64,000 bases of DNA from contig NZ_JAINVF010000032.1 in assembly GCF_020400585.1 (NCBI RefSeq), positions 1-64,000 of the forward strand, read 5' to 3'. The position numbers and the translations under genes are program-made. Positions 49,918 through 57,683 of the stretch are shown here, piece after piece. This DNA comes from Streptomyces sp. NK08204. Its GTDB lineage: Bacteria > Actinomycetota > Actinomycetes > Streptomycetales > Streptomycetaceae. Below the pieces are notes generated by a model. That model searched no databases and had not been told where the DNA came from. It was given only the letters and a program-made list of their open reading frames with translations. How positions within the stretch are numbered: the stretch's first letter is position 1; each line of letters begins with the position of its first letter.

Positions 49918-50592
49918 TCAGTCCTCGGGTGCCGGGACGACCGTCAGATGGGCGCCCGCGCCGCGCGGCCGGCGCACACGGCGGGCGGCGGGCGCGGCAG
50001 GACGGCGGGGATCGCGCGTGATCATCGTCAGACGCCGATGACCGGTCTCCCGCAGGGTCCTGGTGGTCTCGTCCACGATGCGGCACTCGGTGGGCCCCCG
50101 GGACGGATCCGGATGCAACAGCAGCCGGACGGCTCCATCGAGGCCTGCGGCATCTTCGCCGACCGCGCGGATCCAGTGCGGCAGACCGTGCCGGTAGGCG
50201 GCCTCCATGATCGGGTCCTGGGCGACGTCCCGCCTGATCGCCTGGAGTTCGTGATCGTGGCCGTAGCACTCCAGAGCGGCCCTGAGATGGGCCAGCATCG
50301 GCAGGCACCAGCCCTGCTCGTGCTCACCGAGGACGTCTCCCGCGTCCGGATGGAACAGCACGAACCGCAGGAAGTTGTCCGTCGGCATGGCGCTCGGGTG
50401 CGGGCGCGTTCCGCGGAAGAGCGTCTCGAAAGCGCGGTTGGCCGAGACCACGCCCCAGCGGTGGTCGACGATCAGTGACGGAAAGGGAACGGCCTCCAGC
50501 AGCACGGTGTAGTCCTGGAGATAGGTCTGGGTCTCGCGGGCGTCGGGGACGGGCCGCGGCGCCGGCCGCTTCCCTCCTGCCTGATGTGCCAT
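49918..50592 (-). CDS. Stand-alone MmyB-type (MLTR_LBD, PAS-like) ligand-binding protein
   Basis: 224 aa. It matches the ligand-binding half of MmyB-like XRE regulators: LLEAVPFPSLIVDHRWGVVSANRAFETLF, DNFLRFVLFHPDA, HLRAALECYGHDHELQAIRRDVAQD, and a C-terminal RLTMITRD followed by a disordered Arg/Pro/Ala tail. In that family the domain is normally fused after an N-terminal XRE helix-turn-helix; here there is none, as the preceding 35 residues are unstructured. The divergent neighbour encodes an XRE-type HTH protein. ATG 50592 starts the protein; a -35/-10 pair TTGACA-17-CAGGAT lies upstream on its strand at 50639-50667. Confidence 0.78.
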   Translation of the reverse strand: MAHQAGGKRPAPRPVPDARETQTYLQDYTVLLEAVPFPSLIVDHRWGVVSANRAFETLFRGTRPHPSAMPTDNFLRFVLFHPDAGDVLGEHEQGWCLPMLAHLRAALECYGHDHELQAIRRDVAQDPIMEAAYRHGLPHWIRAVGEDAAGLDGAVRLLLHPDPSRGPTECRIVDETTRTLRETGHRRLTMITRDPRRPAAPAARRVRRPRGAGAHLTVVPAPED

Positions 50593-50703
50593 CGGGAGGT
50601 CACCCCTCTTGCCTCTGCGGCCTTCACGCGGCGATGCGATCCTGCTGCCCGGCAAGAGCCGTGTCAACTATCGTGGCATTTCGTGATGGTTGACGGCTGG
50701 AAC

Positions 50704-50721
50704 TCGCCACAGTTGTGGCGA
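50704..50721. promoter_or_regulatory. Perfect 18-bp dyad (TCGCCACA-gt-TGTGGCGA) between divergent sensor and XRE genes
   Basis: Eight-base arms separated by two bases, midway between the ligand-binding protein start (50592) and the XRE start (50831). A flanking inverted pair GTCAAC (50663-50668)/GTTGAC (50689-50694) places TTGAC-type -35 boxes for both directions beside it. The dyad has the size of an XRE-dimer operator. Confidence 0.65.
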
Positions 50722-50830
50722 CACCTGGATGTCAGTTCGAGGCACCCGCTACTGTCCGGGTAGTTCATACAACCGCATGTGAGAACCAAGGACGCACCCG
50801 AAGCCTTTGAGAGACACAGGAGTTCTGTCG

Positions 50831-51487
50831 GTGACGGATGGCTTTGAGGATCCGGGCGCCACGGGGACCGCTGAGCTTACGGCCGTCGTCACCCGCGTCA
50901 CCGCGCTCGCCGACCGGCTCGGTGTGCCGCATACCGAGGTCTTCGCCGTCGGCCGGCTCTCCGTTGCCTGCGGAGTCCCGGAGGCGGTGGTCAACGCCCT
51001 GCTCAGCGGCAGCCCCGCAGGTGAGCCGGACGTCCAGGCCCGCTTCCTGCAACGGCTGGACCTGCTGCGCCGCACCCGGCTGAAACCGAACGGCCGCAGG
51101 TACACCCAGCAGGAGATCGCCGACGGGGCCGGCATGTCCCGGCAGCAGGCCGGTGCTCTCATCAACGGCGACCGGCGGCCCACCATGGAGCACTGCGACG
51201 CGCTGCAGCGGTTCTTCCGTGTGCACGCCGGATTCCTCACGGCGGAGGACGCCGAGGCGGTCGCGGGTGCGCTGCAGCGCACCGAGCAGGAGCTGCTGCA
51301 GAGGCTCGCCGACCGCGAGCGGGCCGCGGCCGAGGCGGCCGAGGACCCGCTGGAACGGCTGCTGCAGGACCACGGGGTGCGCGGGATCGCCTGGCGGGCC
51401 GCTCAACTCCCCACCGACCAACACCGGGACAAGGTCGCCGAGTGGCTCGACATGCTCCTGGAGAGCGTCAAGCGGCCCGAGTCGTGA
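50831..51487 (+). CDS. XRE-family helix-turn-helix protein, partner of ImmA/IrrE protease
   Basis: 218 aa. An N-terminal helical region (residues 1-70), then an XRE-type HTH at about 90-140 (RRYTQQEIADGAGMSRQQAGALINGDRRPTMEHCDALQRFF), then a helical, charged C-terminal segment. The start is GTG 50831 because AGGAG precedes it by eight bases; an upstream TTG at 50807 is in frame. The ImmA/IrrE protease gene begins 14 bases after the stop. In such pairs the protease cleaves or inactivates the repressor after a signal, as in ICEBs1 ImmA-ImmR and deinococcal IrrE-DdrO. Targets are unknown. Confidence 0.82.
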   Translation: MTDGFEDPGATGTAELTAVVTRVTALADRLGVPHTEVFAVGRLSVACGVPEAVVNALLSGSPAGEPDVQARFLQRLDLLRRTRLKPNGRRYTQQEIADGAGMSRQQAGALINGDRRPTMEHCDALQRFFRVHAGFLTAEDAEAVAGALQRTEQELLQRLADRERAAAEAAEDPLERLLQDHGVRGIAWRAAQLPTDQHRDKVAEWLDMLLESVKRPES

Positions 51488-51501
51488 TCCGGGGGAGAGC
51501 T

Positions 51502-52074
51502 GTGGGCATCGGCAGGGACATGCGCCGGCTGTGCGCCGAGCTGGTGGGCGGGCTGGATCTGCCCGCGCCGGGGCCGCCGCAGGAGCTGTACCGGGCACTG
51601 TGCGAGGCGATGAGCCACCGCCGCGGCCGCCCGGTCCTCTTCCGTACGGCTGTCTTCCCGCCCGACACGGCCAGCGGGCTGTGGCTGGACATGGCCGACC
51701 GCGATCTGGTCGTGGTGGAGGAACGCACCGCTCCCGAGCACCAGTTGGTGATCCTGGGCCACGAGCTGTGGCACCTGCACGCCGGCCACCACGGCCACCA
51801 TGTGGGCGACACCGACGACGTCTGCGTGGCCACACGGCTGCTGGGCGACGACACCGACCCGGCGGCGCTTCAGGCCACGGTGCGGCGGGTCGCCGCGCGC
51901 AGCCGTCCTGGTCCCGACGCGACCGAGGAGCGGCAGGCCGAGACCTTCGGACTGCTGCTCGCCAGCAAGTGCCGTACCTGGCTGGCCGGTTCTGCCTTGC
52001 GCGGACGGGTGCAGCGGGACGACGTGGCCGGACGCATCGGGGCGTCGCTGGGGTATCCCGGGCCACAGGGCTGA
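51502..52074 (+). CDS. ImmA/IrrE family metallopeptidase
   Basis: 190 aa. The zinc motif is ILGHELWHLHAGHHGHH (HExxH followed by a His-rich stretch). The region before it (LWLDMADRDLVVVEERTAPEHQ) is typical of the IrrE/ImmA fold, and a later segment TEERQAETFGLLLASK carries the third-ligand Glu. GTG 51502 is chosen because GGGGGAGA ends just upstream; an overlapping GTG at 51484 (GTGA with the XRE stop) is possible. It probably acts with the upstream XRE protein as a protease-controlled repressor, or as a toxin-antitoxin-like pair as such genes are often labelled. Confidence 0.82.
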   Translation: MGIGRDMRRLCAELVGGLDLPAPGPPQELYRALCEAMSHRRGRPVLFRTAVFPPDTASGLWLDMADRDLVVVEERTAPEHQLVILGHELWHLHAGHHGHHVGDTDDVCVATRLLGDDTDPAALQATVRRVAARSRPGPDATEERQAETFGLLLASKCRTWLAGSALRGRVQRDDVAGRIGASLGYPGPQG

Positions 52075-52213
52075 CGGCCCGGTCGCGCCGGCCTTCGGAA
52101 TCGCCGGCAAGGGACCGCAGAGAGGTTTCTGCCTGCGCTGAGCGAGGGAACCGGGGCTGTGCGCGACGGCGTTGTCAGTGGTGGGCGGCAAGCTGAAGGT
52201 GTGCGTCGTACGA

Positions 52214-52234
52214 CTGCGGCGCGCGGCGCCGCAG
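52214..52234 (+). terminator. GC-rich hairpin after the ImmA/IrrE gene
   Basis: CTGCGGCGC (52214-52222) pairs perfectly with GCGCCGCAG (52226-52234) around a three-base loop. It lies 140 bases after the protease stop and 40 bases before the next start; it could end the upstream transcript or be part of the next leader. Confidence 0.45.
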
Positions 52235-52273
52235 GGCGCGTGACCGTGACGCCGATCCGGGGAGAGCCGACCG

Positions 52274-52501
52274 ATGCGCACCGCCGTACTGACCGACCGT
52301 GAGCGTACCGCCGTACAGGCCTATCTGCGGCTGCTGCACACCGTGCGCGCGGCCTTCGACGGGCCGCCGGGCGGCGGCGGGCCGGTCATCGTGCCACCCG
52401 GCGTACTCGCCGAGGCGGAGGCGGCCCTGGTGGGGGCCGGACTGGCGGGCAACGAGGCGGAGTTCTTCCGGCTGCTGCGCGAGTGGTGCCCGCCCGCCTG
52501 A
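52274..52501 (+). CDS. Small conserved-looking hypothetical protein (75 aa)
   Basis: 75 aa, helical and mostly amphipathic: TDRERTAVQAYLRLLHTVRAAF, a Gly-rich break, then LAEAEAALVGAGLAGNEAEFFRLLREWC. The single Cys is three residues from the end. No known domain recognised. ATG 52274 has GGGGAGAG eight bases upstream and codon usage is Streptomyces-like, so it is likely real. Convergent with the phosphopantetheinyl transferase gene. Confidence 0.65.
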   Translation: MRTAVLTDRERTAVQAYLRLLHTVRAAFDGPPGGGGPVIVPPGVLAEAEAALVGAGLAGNEAEFFRLLREWCPPA

Positions 52502-52540
52502 GCCGGGGGGCGACGGCGCGGGGGCGGCGCGACCGGGTCC

Positions 52541-52622
52541 CACCGCCCCCAGAGGCAGGGCCGGTCACGCCGACCTCAGAGGCAGGGGACCGTACCGCCG
52601 ACCTCAGAGGTACGGGACGACT
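52541..52622. repeat. Three 25-28-bp direct repeats including the PPTase stop codon
   Basis: CGCCGACCTCAGAGG occurs at 52568-52582 and again at 52596-52610 with a 28-base period, and a diverged third copy (CCGCCCCCAGAGG) lies at 52543-52555. The copy at 52596 holds the PPTase stop codon (52606-52604), so the array extends the gene's 3' end into the spacer. Confidence 0.75.
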
Positions 52623-53296
52623 ACCGCGGTGGTCACCACGCCGTCGCGCACGCCCCACCGGCCGTCGAAGGCCTGGAGCCGGCGCCCACCGACCTCGGGG
52701 CCGGGCACGAGGAGTTCGGCGCGCAGGGTGCCGCGCGGCGCGCCGCCGGCAGCGAGGTGTCCGGCGTGCAGGGTGATGTCGGCCTCGGCGAAGTCCAGCC
52801 AGCGGCCGGTGAGCGGGAACCACGCCTTGTAGACGGACTCCTTGGCACTGAACAGGATCCGGTCCCAGTGCACGGTGGGCCACTGCCCGGCGAGCCGGGT
52901 GAGCCGCTCGGTCTCGGCGGGCAGGAAGACGGAGGGGCCGACGCCCTCCGGGAGTGGCCCGTGCGGTTCGGCGTCGATACCGAGAGAGGCCAGGTCCGAG
53001 GCGCGGACCAGGGCGGCGGCGCAGTAGCCGTCGCAGTGGGTCATGCTGCCGACGAGCCCGGCGGGCCAGCGCGGCGCGCCCCGCACACCGCTGACGACGG
53101 GCTGCGGGGGCACGCCGAGCTTCTCCATGGCGCGCCGGGCACAGCCGCGTACGGCGGCGAACTCGCGGCGGCGCTTGGGCACCGCCCGTGCGACGAGGGC
53201 CTCCTCCTCCGGATAGAGGGGGGCGTCGTCCCACAGCGGGTCGTCACGGTGTGCCGCCACGGCCACGACCGATGCGGGCAGCAGTTCCTCGATCAC
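52604..53296 (-). CDS. 4'-phosphopantetheinyl transferase, Sfp/EntD type
   Basis: 230 aa. It transfers phosphopantetheine from CoA to carrier proteins of polyketide or non-ribosomal peptide synthases. Motifs: KRRREFAAVRGCARRAMEKLG, GSMTHCDGYCAAALVR, the Mg2+-binding LGIDAEPHGPLPEGV, and FSAKESVYKAWFPLTG. No carrier-protein genes are nearby, so it is an orphan enzyme that may serve clusters elsewhere. The start is GTG 53296, with GGAGG nine bases upstream, which places the first 53 bases inside the end of the metallophosphoesterase gene; the two are therefore coupled. Its stop lies in a direct repeat. Confidence 0.93.
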   Translation of the reverse strand: MIEELLPASVVAVAAHRDDPLWDDAPLYPEEEALVARAVPKRRREFAAVRGCARRAMEKLGVPPQPVVSGVRGAPRWPAGLVGSMTHCDGYCAAALVRASDLASLGIDAEPHGPLPEGVGPSVFLPAETERLTRLAGQWPTVHWDRILFSAKESVYKAWFPLTGRWLDFAEADITLHAGHLAAGGAPRGTLRAELLVPGPEVGGRRLQAFDGRWGVRDGVVTTAVVVPYL

Positions 53297-54149
53297 CTGT
53301 CTCGTCCTCCGTCGGCAGGATGCGGCGCGGCCGTCCCGGGGGCCCGGGGCGCTTTCGCCACTCGCGGGGGTATCCCAGGGAAACCTCTTCGAAGCGGACT
53401 CCGTCGAGCCAGGTGGTGCGGGGGATGTGCAGGTGGCCGTAGACCATGGTGGCGACGCGGAAACGGCGGTGCCAGTCCGCGGTCAGCTCGGTGCCGCACC
53501 ACATGGCGAACTCCGGGTACCACAGCACCTCCATCGGGTGCCGGTCCAGCGGGTAGTGGCCGGCCAGCACCGTCGGCAGGTCCTCGGGCAGCTCGGCGAG
53601 CCTGCGCTCCGTCTCGGCGACCCGGGCCCGGCACCAGTCCTCGCGGCTCGGGTAGGGGTCGGGGTGCAGCAGGTACTCGTCGTTGCAGACGACCCCGGTG
53701 CTCTCCGCGTAGGCCAGGCCCTCCGCCTTGGTGGCGCAGCCGGCCGGCAGGAAGGTGTAGTCGTACCCGAGGAACAGCGGGGCGACGACGACCGGGCCGC
53801 CCGCTCCCCGCCACACCGGGTAAGGGTCCTCGGGCGTGACCACGCCCAAGTCCCGGCACATGGCGACCAGGTGTTCGTAGCGGGCGACGCCGCGCAGGGT
53901 GACCGGGTCCCTCGGGTGGGTCCACAGGTCGTGGTTGCCGGGCGCCCACAGCACCTTGCGGAAGCGGCCGGCGAGGGTGGCGAGGGCCCAGCGGATGTCG
54001 GCGACGGTGTCCGCGACGTCACCCGCGACGATCAGCCAGTCCTCGTCCGTGCCGGGGCGCAGCTCCTCGACGAGGGCGCGGTTCTCCGGATAGGTGATGT
54101 GCAGGTCACTGATGGCCAACAGCTGTCCGGCCCCGCCCGCAGGCTCCAC
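53244..54149 (-). CDS. Metallophosphoesterase (calcineurin-like)
   Basis: 301 aa. The dimetal site is spelled out in order: AISDLHITYPEN (D-x-H), LIVAGDVADT (GD), APGNHDLW (GNHD), GHYPLDRHP (GH) and YGHLHIPRT (GHxH). The family hydrolyses phosphomonoesters or diesters, including nucleotides. The substrate is not evident. The start is GTG 54149, with AAGGAG upstream. It overlaps the PPTase gene by 53 bases in the same direction. A CoA-related or nucleotide role linked with the PPTase is conceivable but speculative. Confidence 0.9.
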   Translation of the reverse strand: MEPAGGAGQLLAISDLHITYPENRALVEELRPGTDEDWLIVAGDVADTVADIRWALATLAGRFRKVLWAPGNHDLWTHPRDPVTLRGVARYEHLVAMCRDLGVVTPEDPYPVWRGAGGPVVVAPLFLGYDYTFLPAGCATKAEGLAYAESTGVVCNDEYLLHPDPYPSREDWCRARVAETERRLAELPEDLPTVLAGHYPLDRHPMEVLWYPEFAMWCGTELTADWHRRFRVATMVYGHLHIPRTTWLDGVRFEEVSLGYPREWRKRPGPPGRPRRILPTEDETGDRGTAARIGRGRGGTP

Positions 54150-54468
54150 CCCGCACGCTCCTTCCGATCACGTCGTCCGCACCACGAGAACACACGTTCC
54201 CCAGCAGGGCAAGGGGATTTCGCGGCCGTGTCGCCGCGCCCGGAAACGTGGTCGCGTCCCTTGCGGCCTCTGCGGCGCGCCGTGTGGACATCGGGCCGGG
54301 ATTTCCGTAACACGCGCGTTGCACGCGCGGGCTCTTGAAAGCCGTATGATCGCCCCGACACCAGCGCCCCGACTTCCCTTCACACAGGGCCGTTTGGTGA
54401 CCCTCCCTTCCTTCTGCCCGGGCACGGGCCGCTGCGCCCTGCCCGGAAACCCCCGAAAGGCGGCCTGC
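54150..54468. other. Divergent intergenic region between metallophosphoesterase and ATP-grasp genes
   Basis: About 320 bases without a gene. A TATGAT box at 54345-54350 is the best -10 candidate for the rightward ATP-grasp gene; TTGCAC at 54319 is 20 bases before it, rather far. A CGCGCG/CGCGCG stem (54313-54318 and 54324-54329) overlaps this region. Nothing else recognised. Confidence 0.5.
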
Positions 54469-55590
54469 ATGCTCTCTCGCGTACGCGTCTGGCTCAACCG
54501 CACGTACGCGGAGAACGTGTTCTTCATCGATCAGCTGCGGAAGAATCCCAGCGATCGCGCGGTGGAGATCCATGCGACGCACGGCGACACCGACTCCCCG
54601 GTGCTGGCCGCCGCCGACACCGCCGACCTGGAGCCGGAGGGCCTGTCCCCTGCCGGGTACGTGGAGTACGCCCTCGACCAGTGCGTCCGGCGCGGCATCG
54701 ACGTGTTCGTGCCGCGGCTGCACCAGGCGGCGATCGTCGCGCACCGCGCCGAGTTCGAGGCGGCCGGCACGGCTCTGCTGGCGCCGACCCCGCAGGCGGT
54801 GGCCGTGTTCGAGGACAAGGCCACCGCGTACGAGGCGGTCCGCTCGATCGGTGTGCCCGTGCCCCCCTGGTGGCGGGTGCGCACGGCAGACGAACTCGTG
54901 GCCGCCGTCGAGGCGTTGGAGGCGGGCGGGCACCGGGCCTGCTTCAAACCGGCCGCCGGCGCGGGCGGGACCGGCTTCCGGGTGATCACTCGCGCCCCGT
55001 TGTCGCTGACGCATCTGGACGGATTCCCGGGGCCGTGCGTGCAGCTGGACCTGGTCGTGGAGGCGCTCAGGCGGGCCGAGGAGCCCGTGGACTGGCTGGT
55101 GATGCCGCGCCTGGAGCAGCCCGAGGTGTCCGTCGACTGCCTGACCGGCCGGGACAACCGGGTCCGGCTCGCGGTGGGCCGGACCAAGAACGGCCGCCGC
55201 CGGGGCTTCACGCTGCACGAACAGTGGCTGGAGCCGGCCCGGCTGATCGCGGAGGGCTTCGGGCTGCACCACCTGTCCAACATCCAGTTCCGCATGTTCG
55301 GCGACCGTCCGGTGCTGCTCGACGTCAACACCCGGCCTGCCGGGGGCCTCCACCAGCTGTCGCAGTGCGGGATCAACGCGCCGTGGGCGGCAGTGCAGTT
55401 GGCGCTGGGCGAGGACCCAGGGGTGATCGAACCGCCGTTCCTGGGCCAGGACTACACGGTGGTGTCCGGTACGCGCCCGCTGCTGCCCACGGCGATACCG
55501 CGGCAGCGGACCACGGAGGCGGAGGTCGTGCTGCCGGCGGTGCCGTCGCCCGTCCAGACGGCCGGGGCGGCACAGGCGCTGCCCCTGTAG
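54469..55590 (+). CDS. ATP-grasp family enzyme
   Basis: 373 aa. The N-terminal pre-ATP-grasp region (VRVWLNRTYAENVFFIDQL) is followed by FEDKATAYEAVRSIGVPVPPWW, the ATP-binding segment ACFKPAAGAGGTGFRVI near residue 160-180, and the metal/phosphate-binding C-terminal VLLDVNTRPAGGLHQLSQCGIN near 285. The family joins a carboxylate to an amine or thiol through an acyl phosphate. The overall form resembles carbamoyl-phosphate-synthase/PylC-like ligases. No associated biosynthetic genes are adjacent. ATG 54469 has GAAAGG eight bases upstream. Confidence 0.85.
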   Translation: MLSRVRVWLNRTYAENVFFIDQLRKNPSDRAVEIHATHGDTDSPVLAAADTADLEPEGLSPAGYVEYALDQCVRRGIDVFVPRLHQAAIVAHRAEFEAAGTALLAPTPQAVAVFEDKATAYEAVRSIGVPVPPWWRVRTADELVAAVEALEAGGHRACFKPAAGAGGTGFRVITRAPLSLTHLDGFPGPCVQLDLVVEALRRAEEPVDWLVMPRLEQPEVSVDCLTGRDNRVRLAVGRTKNGRRRGFTLHEQWLEPARLIAEGFGLHHLSNIQFRMFGDRPVLLDVNTRPAGGLHQLSQCGINAPWAAVQLALGEDPGVIEPPFLGQDYTVVSGTRPLLPTAIPRQRTTEAEVVLPAVPSPVQTAGAAQALPL

Positions 55591-55639
55591 ACCTGGACAG
55601 AAGTTCGCTCATCGGTGTGGACCAATTCCGCTGTTCTCC

Positions 55640-55668
55640 TTGACAGCCGGATTGGTCCATACCAACTT
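55640..55668 (+). promoter_or_regulatory. Chitinase promoter with DasR-like operator
   Basis: TTGACA (55640-55645) is followed after 17 bases by CAACTT (55663-55668). Overlapping the spacer and -10 is TTGGTCCATACCAA (55652-55665), close to the DasR element consensus TGGTCTAGACCA (two or three differences in the centre). DasR represses chitin and GlcNAc genes in Streptomyces. A nine-base inverted partner, TGGACCAAT, lies at 55618-55626 against ATTGGTCCA at 55651-55659. Confidence 0.7.
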
Positions 55669-55785
55669 GGTTGGCGCACCACTCGGTACTTCTCCGCACC
55701 CCTCCAACTCCGCCGTTCCCCTACCCTCGTGTACCCCCACGCACCCCGTGCACTCCCCACACCCCCATCCCCACAGGGAGATCGC

Positions 55786-57471
55786 GTGCGCCACACATCC
55801 GGGCGTCCCAGACGCCGGCTCCTCGCCCTCCTCGGCTCGGCCGCCCTCGCGCTCGGCGGGGCCATCGCCCTTCCCGGCACGGCCGAGGCGGCCAACGTCC
55901 TCGCCAACCCCGGCTTCGAGTCGGGCGGCCTCTCCCCCTGGACCTGCACCGGCAACCTCGGTTCTGTCGTCTCCTCCCCCGTCCACAGCGGCACCAGGGC
56001 GCTCCAGGGCGCAGTGACGAACAGCGACGACGCCCAGTGCAGCCAGACCGTCGCCGTCCAGCCCAACACCACCTACTCGCTCACCGGTTGGGTCCGCGGC
56101 TCGTACGTCTACCTCGGCGTGGACGGCGGCCCCTCCACCTGGACCACCTCCCCCTCGGCGTACAGCCAGCTGACCGTGTCCTTCACCACCGGCGCCTCGC
56201 AGACCAGCGCCACGATCTACGTCCACGGCTGGTACGCGCAGGGCACCTACTACGCGGACGACATCAGCCTGGACGGCCCCGGCGGCGGAGGCGGCGGTGA
56301 CACCCAGGCGCCGACCGCGCCCGGCGGGCTCACCTCGACCGGCAAGACCTCGTCGAGCGTCTCGCTCCGGTGGAACGCGTCCACGGACGACACGGGCGTG
56401 ACGGCGTACGACATCTACAGCGGCTCCAGTCAGGTCCTGAGCGTCTCCGGCACCTCCGCGACGGTCAGCGGGCTGTCGCCGAGCACGTCGTACACCTTCA
56501 CCGTCAAGGCCCGGGACGCGGCCGGGAACGTCTCGGCCGCCTCCAACGCCGTGACGGTCACCACGGACGCGGGCAGCGGCGGCGGCACCGGGTTCACACA
56601 GGCGGCCCCGTACCTGTACGAGGGCTGGGGCGATCCACCGAGTCCGACGACGGTGATGAACGCGACCGGCATCAAGTGGTTCACGATGGCGTTCGTGCTG
56701 GACTCCGGTGGCTGCACCCCCGCCTGGGACGGCAGCCGGCCACTGACCGGCGGTGCCGACCAGAGCGCCATCAACACCATCCGCTCCGCAGGCGGTGACA
56801 TCGTCCCCTCCTTCGGCGGCTGGCAGGGCAGCAAGCTCGGCGCCAACTGCTCCTCCGCGAGCGCGCTGGCCGGGGCGATCCAGAAGGTCGTCGACGCCTA
56901 CGGCCTCAAGGCCGTCGACATGGACATCGAGAACACCGACGAGTTCGAGAACGAGGCCGTACAGGCCAAGATCCTCACCGCGCTGAAGACCGTCAAGGCG
57001 AACAACCCCGGCCTGAAGACGATCGTCACCTTCGGCACCTCGACCACCGGCCCGACCTACTACGGCAACCGGCTGATCGAGCAGGCGCAGTCGCTCGGCG
57101 CGAACATCGACGTCTTCACCATCATGCCGTTCGACTTCGGCGGCGGCTCGGACATGTACGGCACCACCGTGAACGCGGCCGAGGGTCTGAAGGCCAAGCT
57201 CAAGTCGACCTTCGGCTGGAACGACGCCACCGCCTACTCCCACATCGGCATCTCCGGCATGAACGGGCTGTCCGACCAGCAGGAGAACACCACCCCTGCC
57301 GTCTGGACCCAGATCCGCGACTGGGCCAACACCCACCACATCGCCCGGCTCGCCTTCTGGGCCGTCAACCGTGACCGTCCCTGCCCCGGCGGCGGGGTCA
57401 CCTCCAACTGCTCCGGAATCAGCCAGGACAACTGGCAGTTCACGTCCATCACGGCCGGGTTCACCGGCTGA
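55786..57471 (+). CDS. Secreted GH18 chitinase with N-terminal CBM and fibronectin III domain
   Basis: 561 aa. Signal peptide (RRRLLALLG, hydrophobic core, GTAEAAN), carbohydrate-binding module at about 35-165 (NVLANPGFESGGLSPWTC), Gly-rich linker, FnIII domain at about 180-260 (APGGLTSTGKTSSSVSLRW), then a GH18 catalytic domain from about 275 to 561. The DxxDxDxE motif appears as KAVDMDIEN, with the catalytic Glu. It degrades chitin outside the cell. The start is GTG 55786, with GGGAG upstream. The promoter has a DasR-like site, so induction by chitin-derived amino sugars is expected. A strong terminator follows. Confidence 0.93.
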   Translation: MRHTSGRPRRRLLALLGSAALALGGAIALPGTAEAANVLANPGFESGGLSPWTCTGNLGSVVSSPVHSGTRALQGAVTNSDDAQCSQTVAVQPNTTYSLTGWVRGSYVYLGVDGGPSTWTTSPSAYSQLTVSFTTGASQTSATIYVHGWYAQGTYYADDISLDGPGGGGGGDTQAPTAPGGLTSTGKTSSSVSLRWNASTDDTGVTAYDIYSGSSQVLSVSGTSATVSGLSPSTSYTFTVKARDAAGNVSAASNAVTVTTDAGSGGGTGFTQAAPYLYEGWGDPPSPTTVMNATGIKWFTMAFVLDSGGCTPAWDGSRPLTGGADQSAINTIRSAGGDIVPSFGGWQGSKLGANCSSASALAGAIQKVVDAYGLKAVDMDIENTDEFENEAVQAKILTALKTVKANNPGLKTIVTFGTSTTGPTYYGNRLIEQAQSLGANIDVFTIMPFDFGGGSDMYGTTVNAAEGLKAKLKSTFGWNDATAYSHIGISGMNGLSDQQENTTPAVWTQIRDWANTHHIARLAFWAVNRDRPCPGGGVTSNCSGISQDNWQFTSITAGFTG

Positions 57472-57504
57472 GCGCACACCACCGCACCACCCCGACCCCC
57501 CACC

Positions 57505-57542
57505 GACGTCCCTCCGGCTCCCGGGCCGGGGGGACGTCTTTT
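57505..57542 (+). terminator. Intrinsic terminator after the chitinase gene
   Basis: GACGTCCCTCCGGC (57505-57518) pairs with GCCGGGGGGACGTC (57525-57538), one G-T wobble, six-base loop, followed directly by TTTT. It is one of the few terminators in this window with a T-run. Confidence 0.85.
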
Positions 57543-57628
57543 CGTTCCTTTCCCCCCGGGGGTGTATCAGGTGCCGTCCCGCGTGCTCTACATGGTGAGG
57601 CACAACGGGGGAGCCACGGGGGAACGGG

Positions 57629-57683
57629 CCCTACGGGGGAACGGGGGCCCTACGGGGGAACGGGGGCCCTACGGGGGAACGGG
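57629..57683. repeat. Three 19-bp tandem repeats (CCCTACGGGGGAACGGGGG)
   Basis: Units at 57629-57647, 57648-57666 and 57667-57683 (last shortened), plus a partial copy at 57614. They lie in the spacer between the convergent chitinase and phospho-glucosidase genes and run directly into the large hairpin at 57681. Confidence 0.85.
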
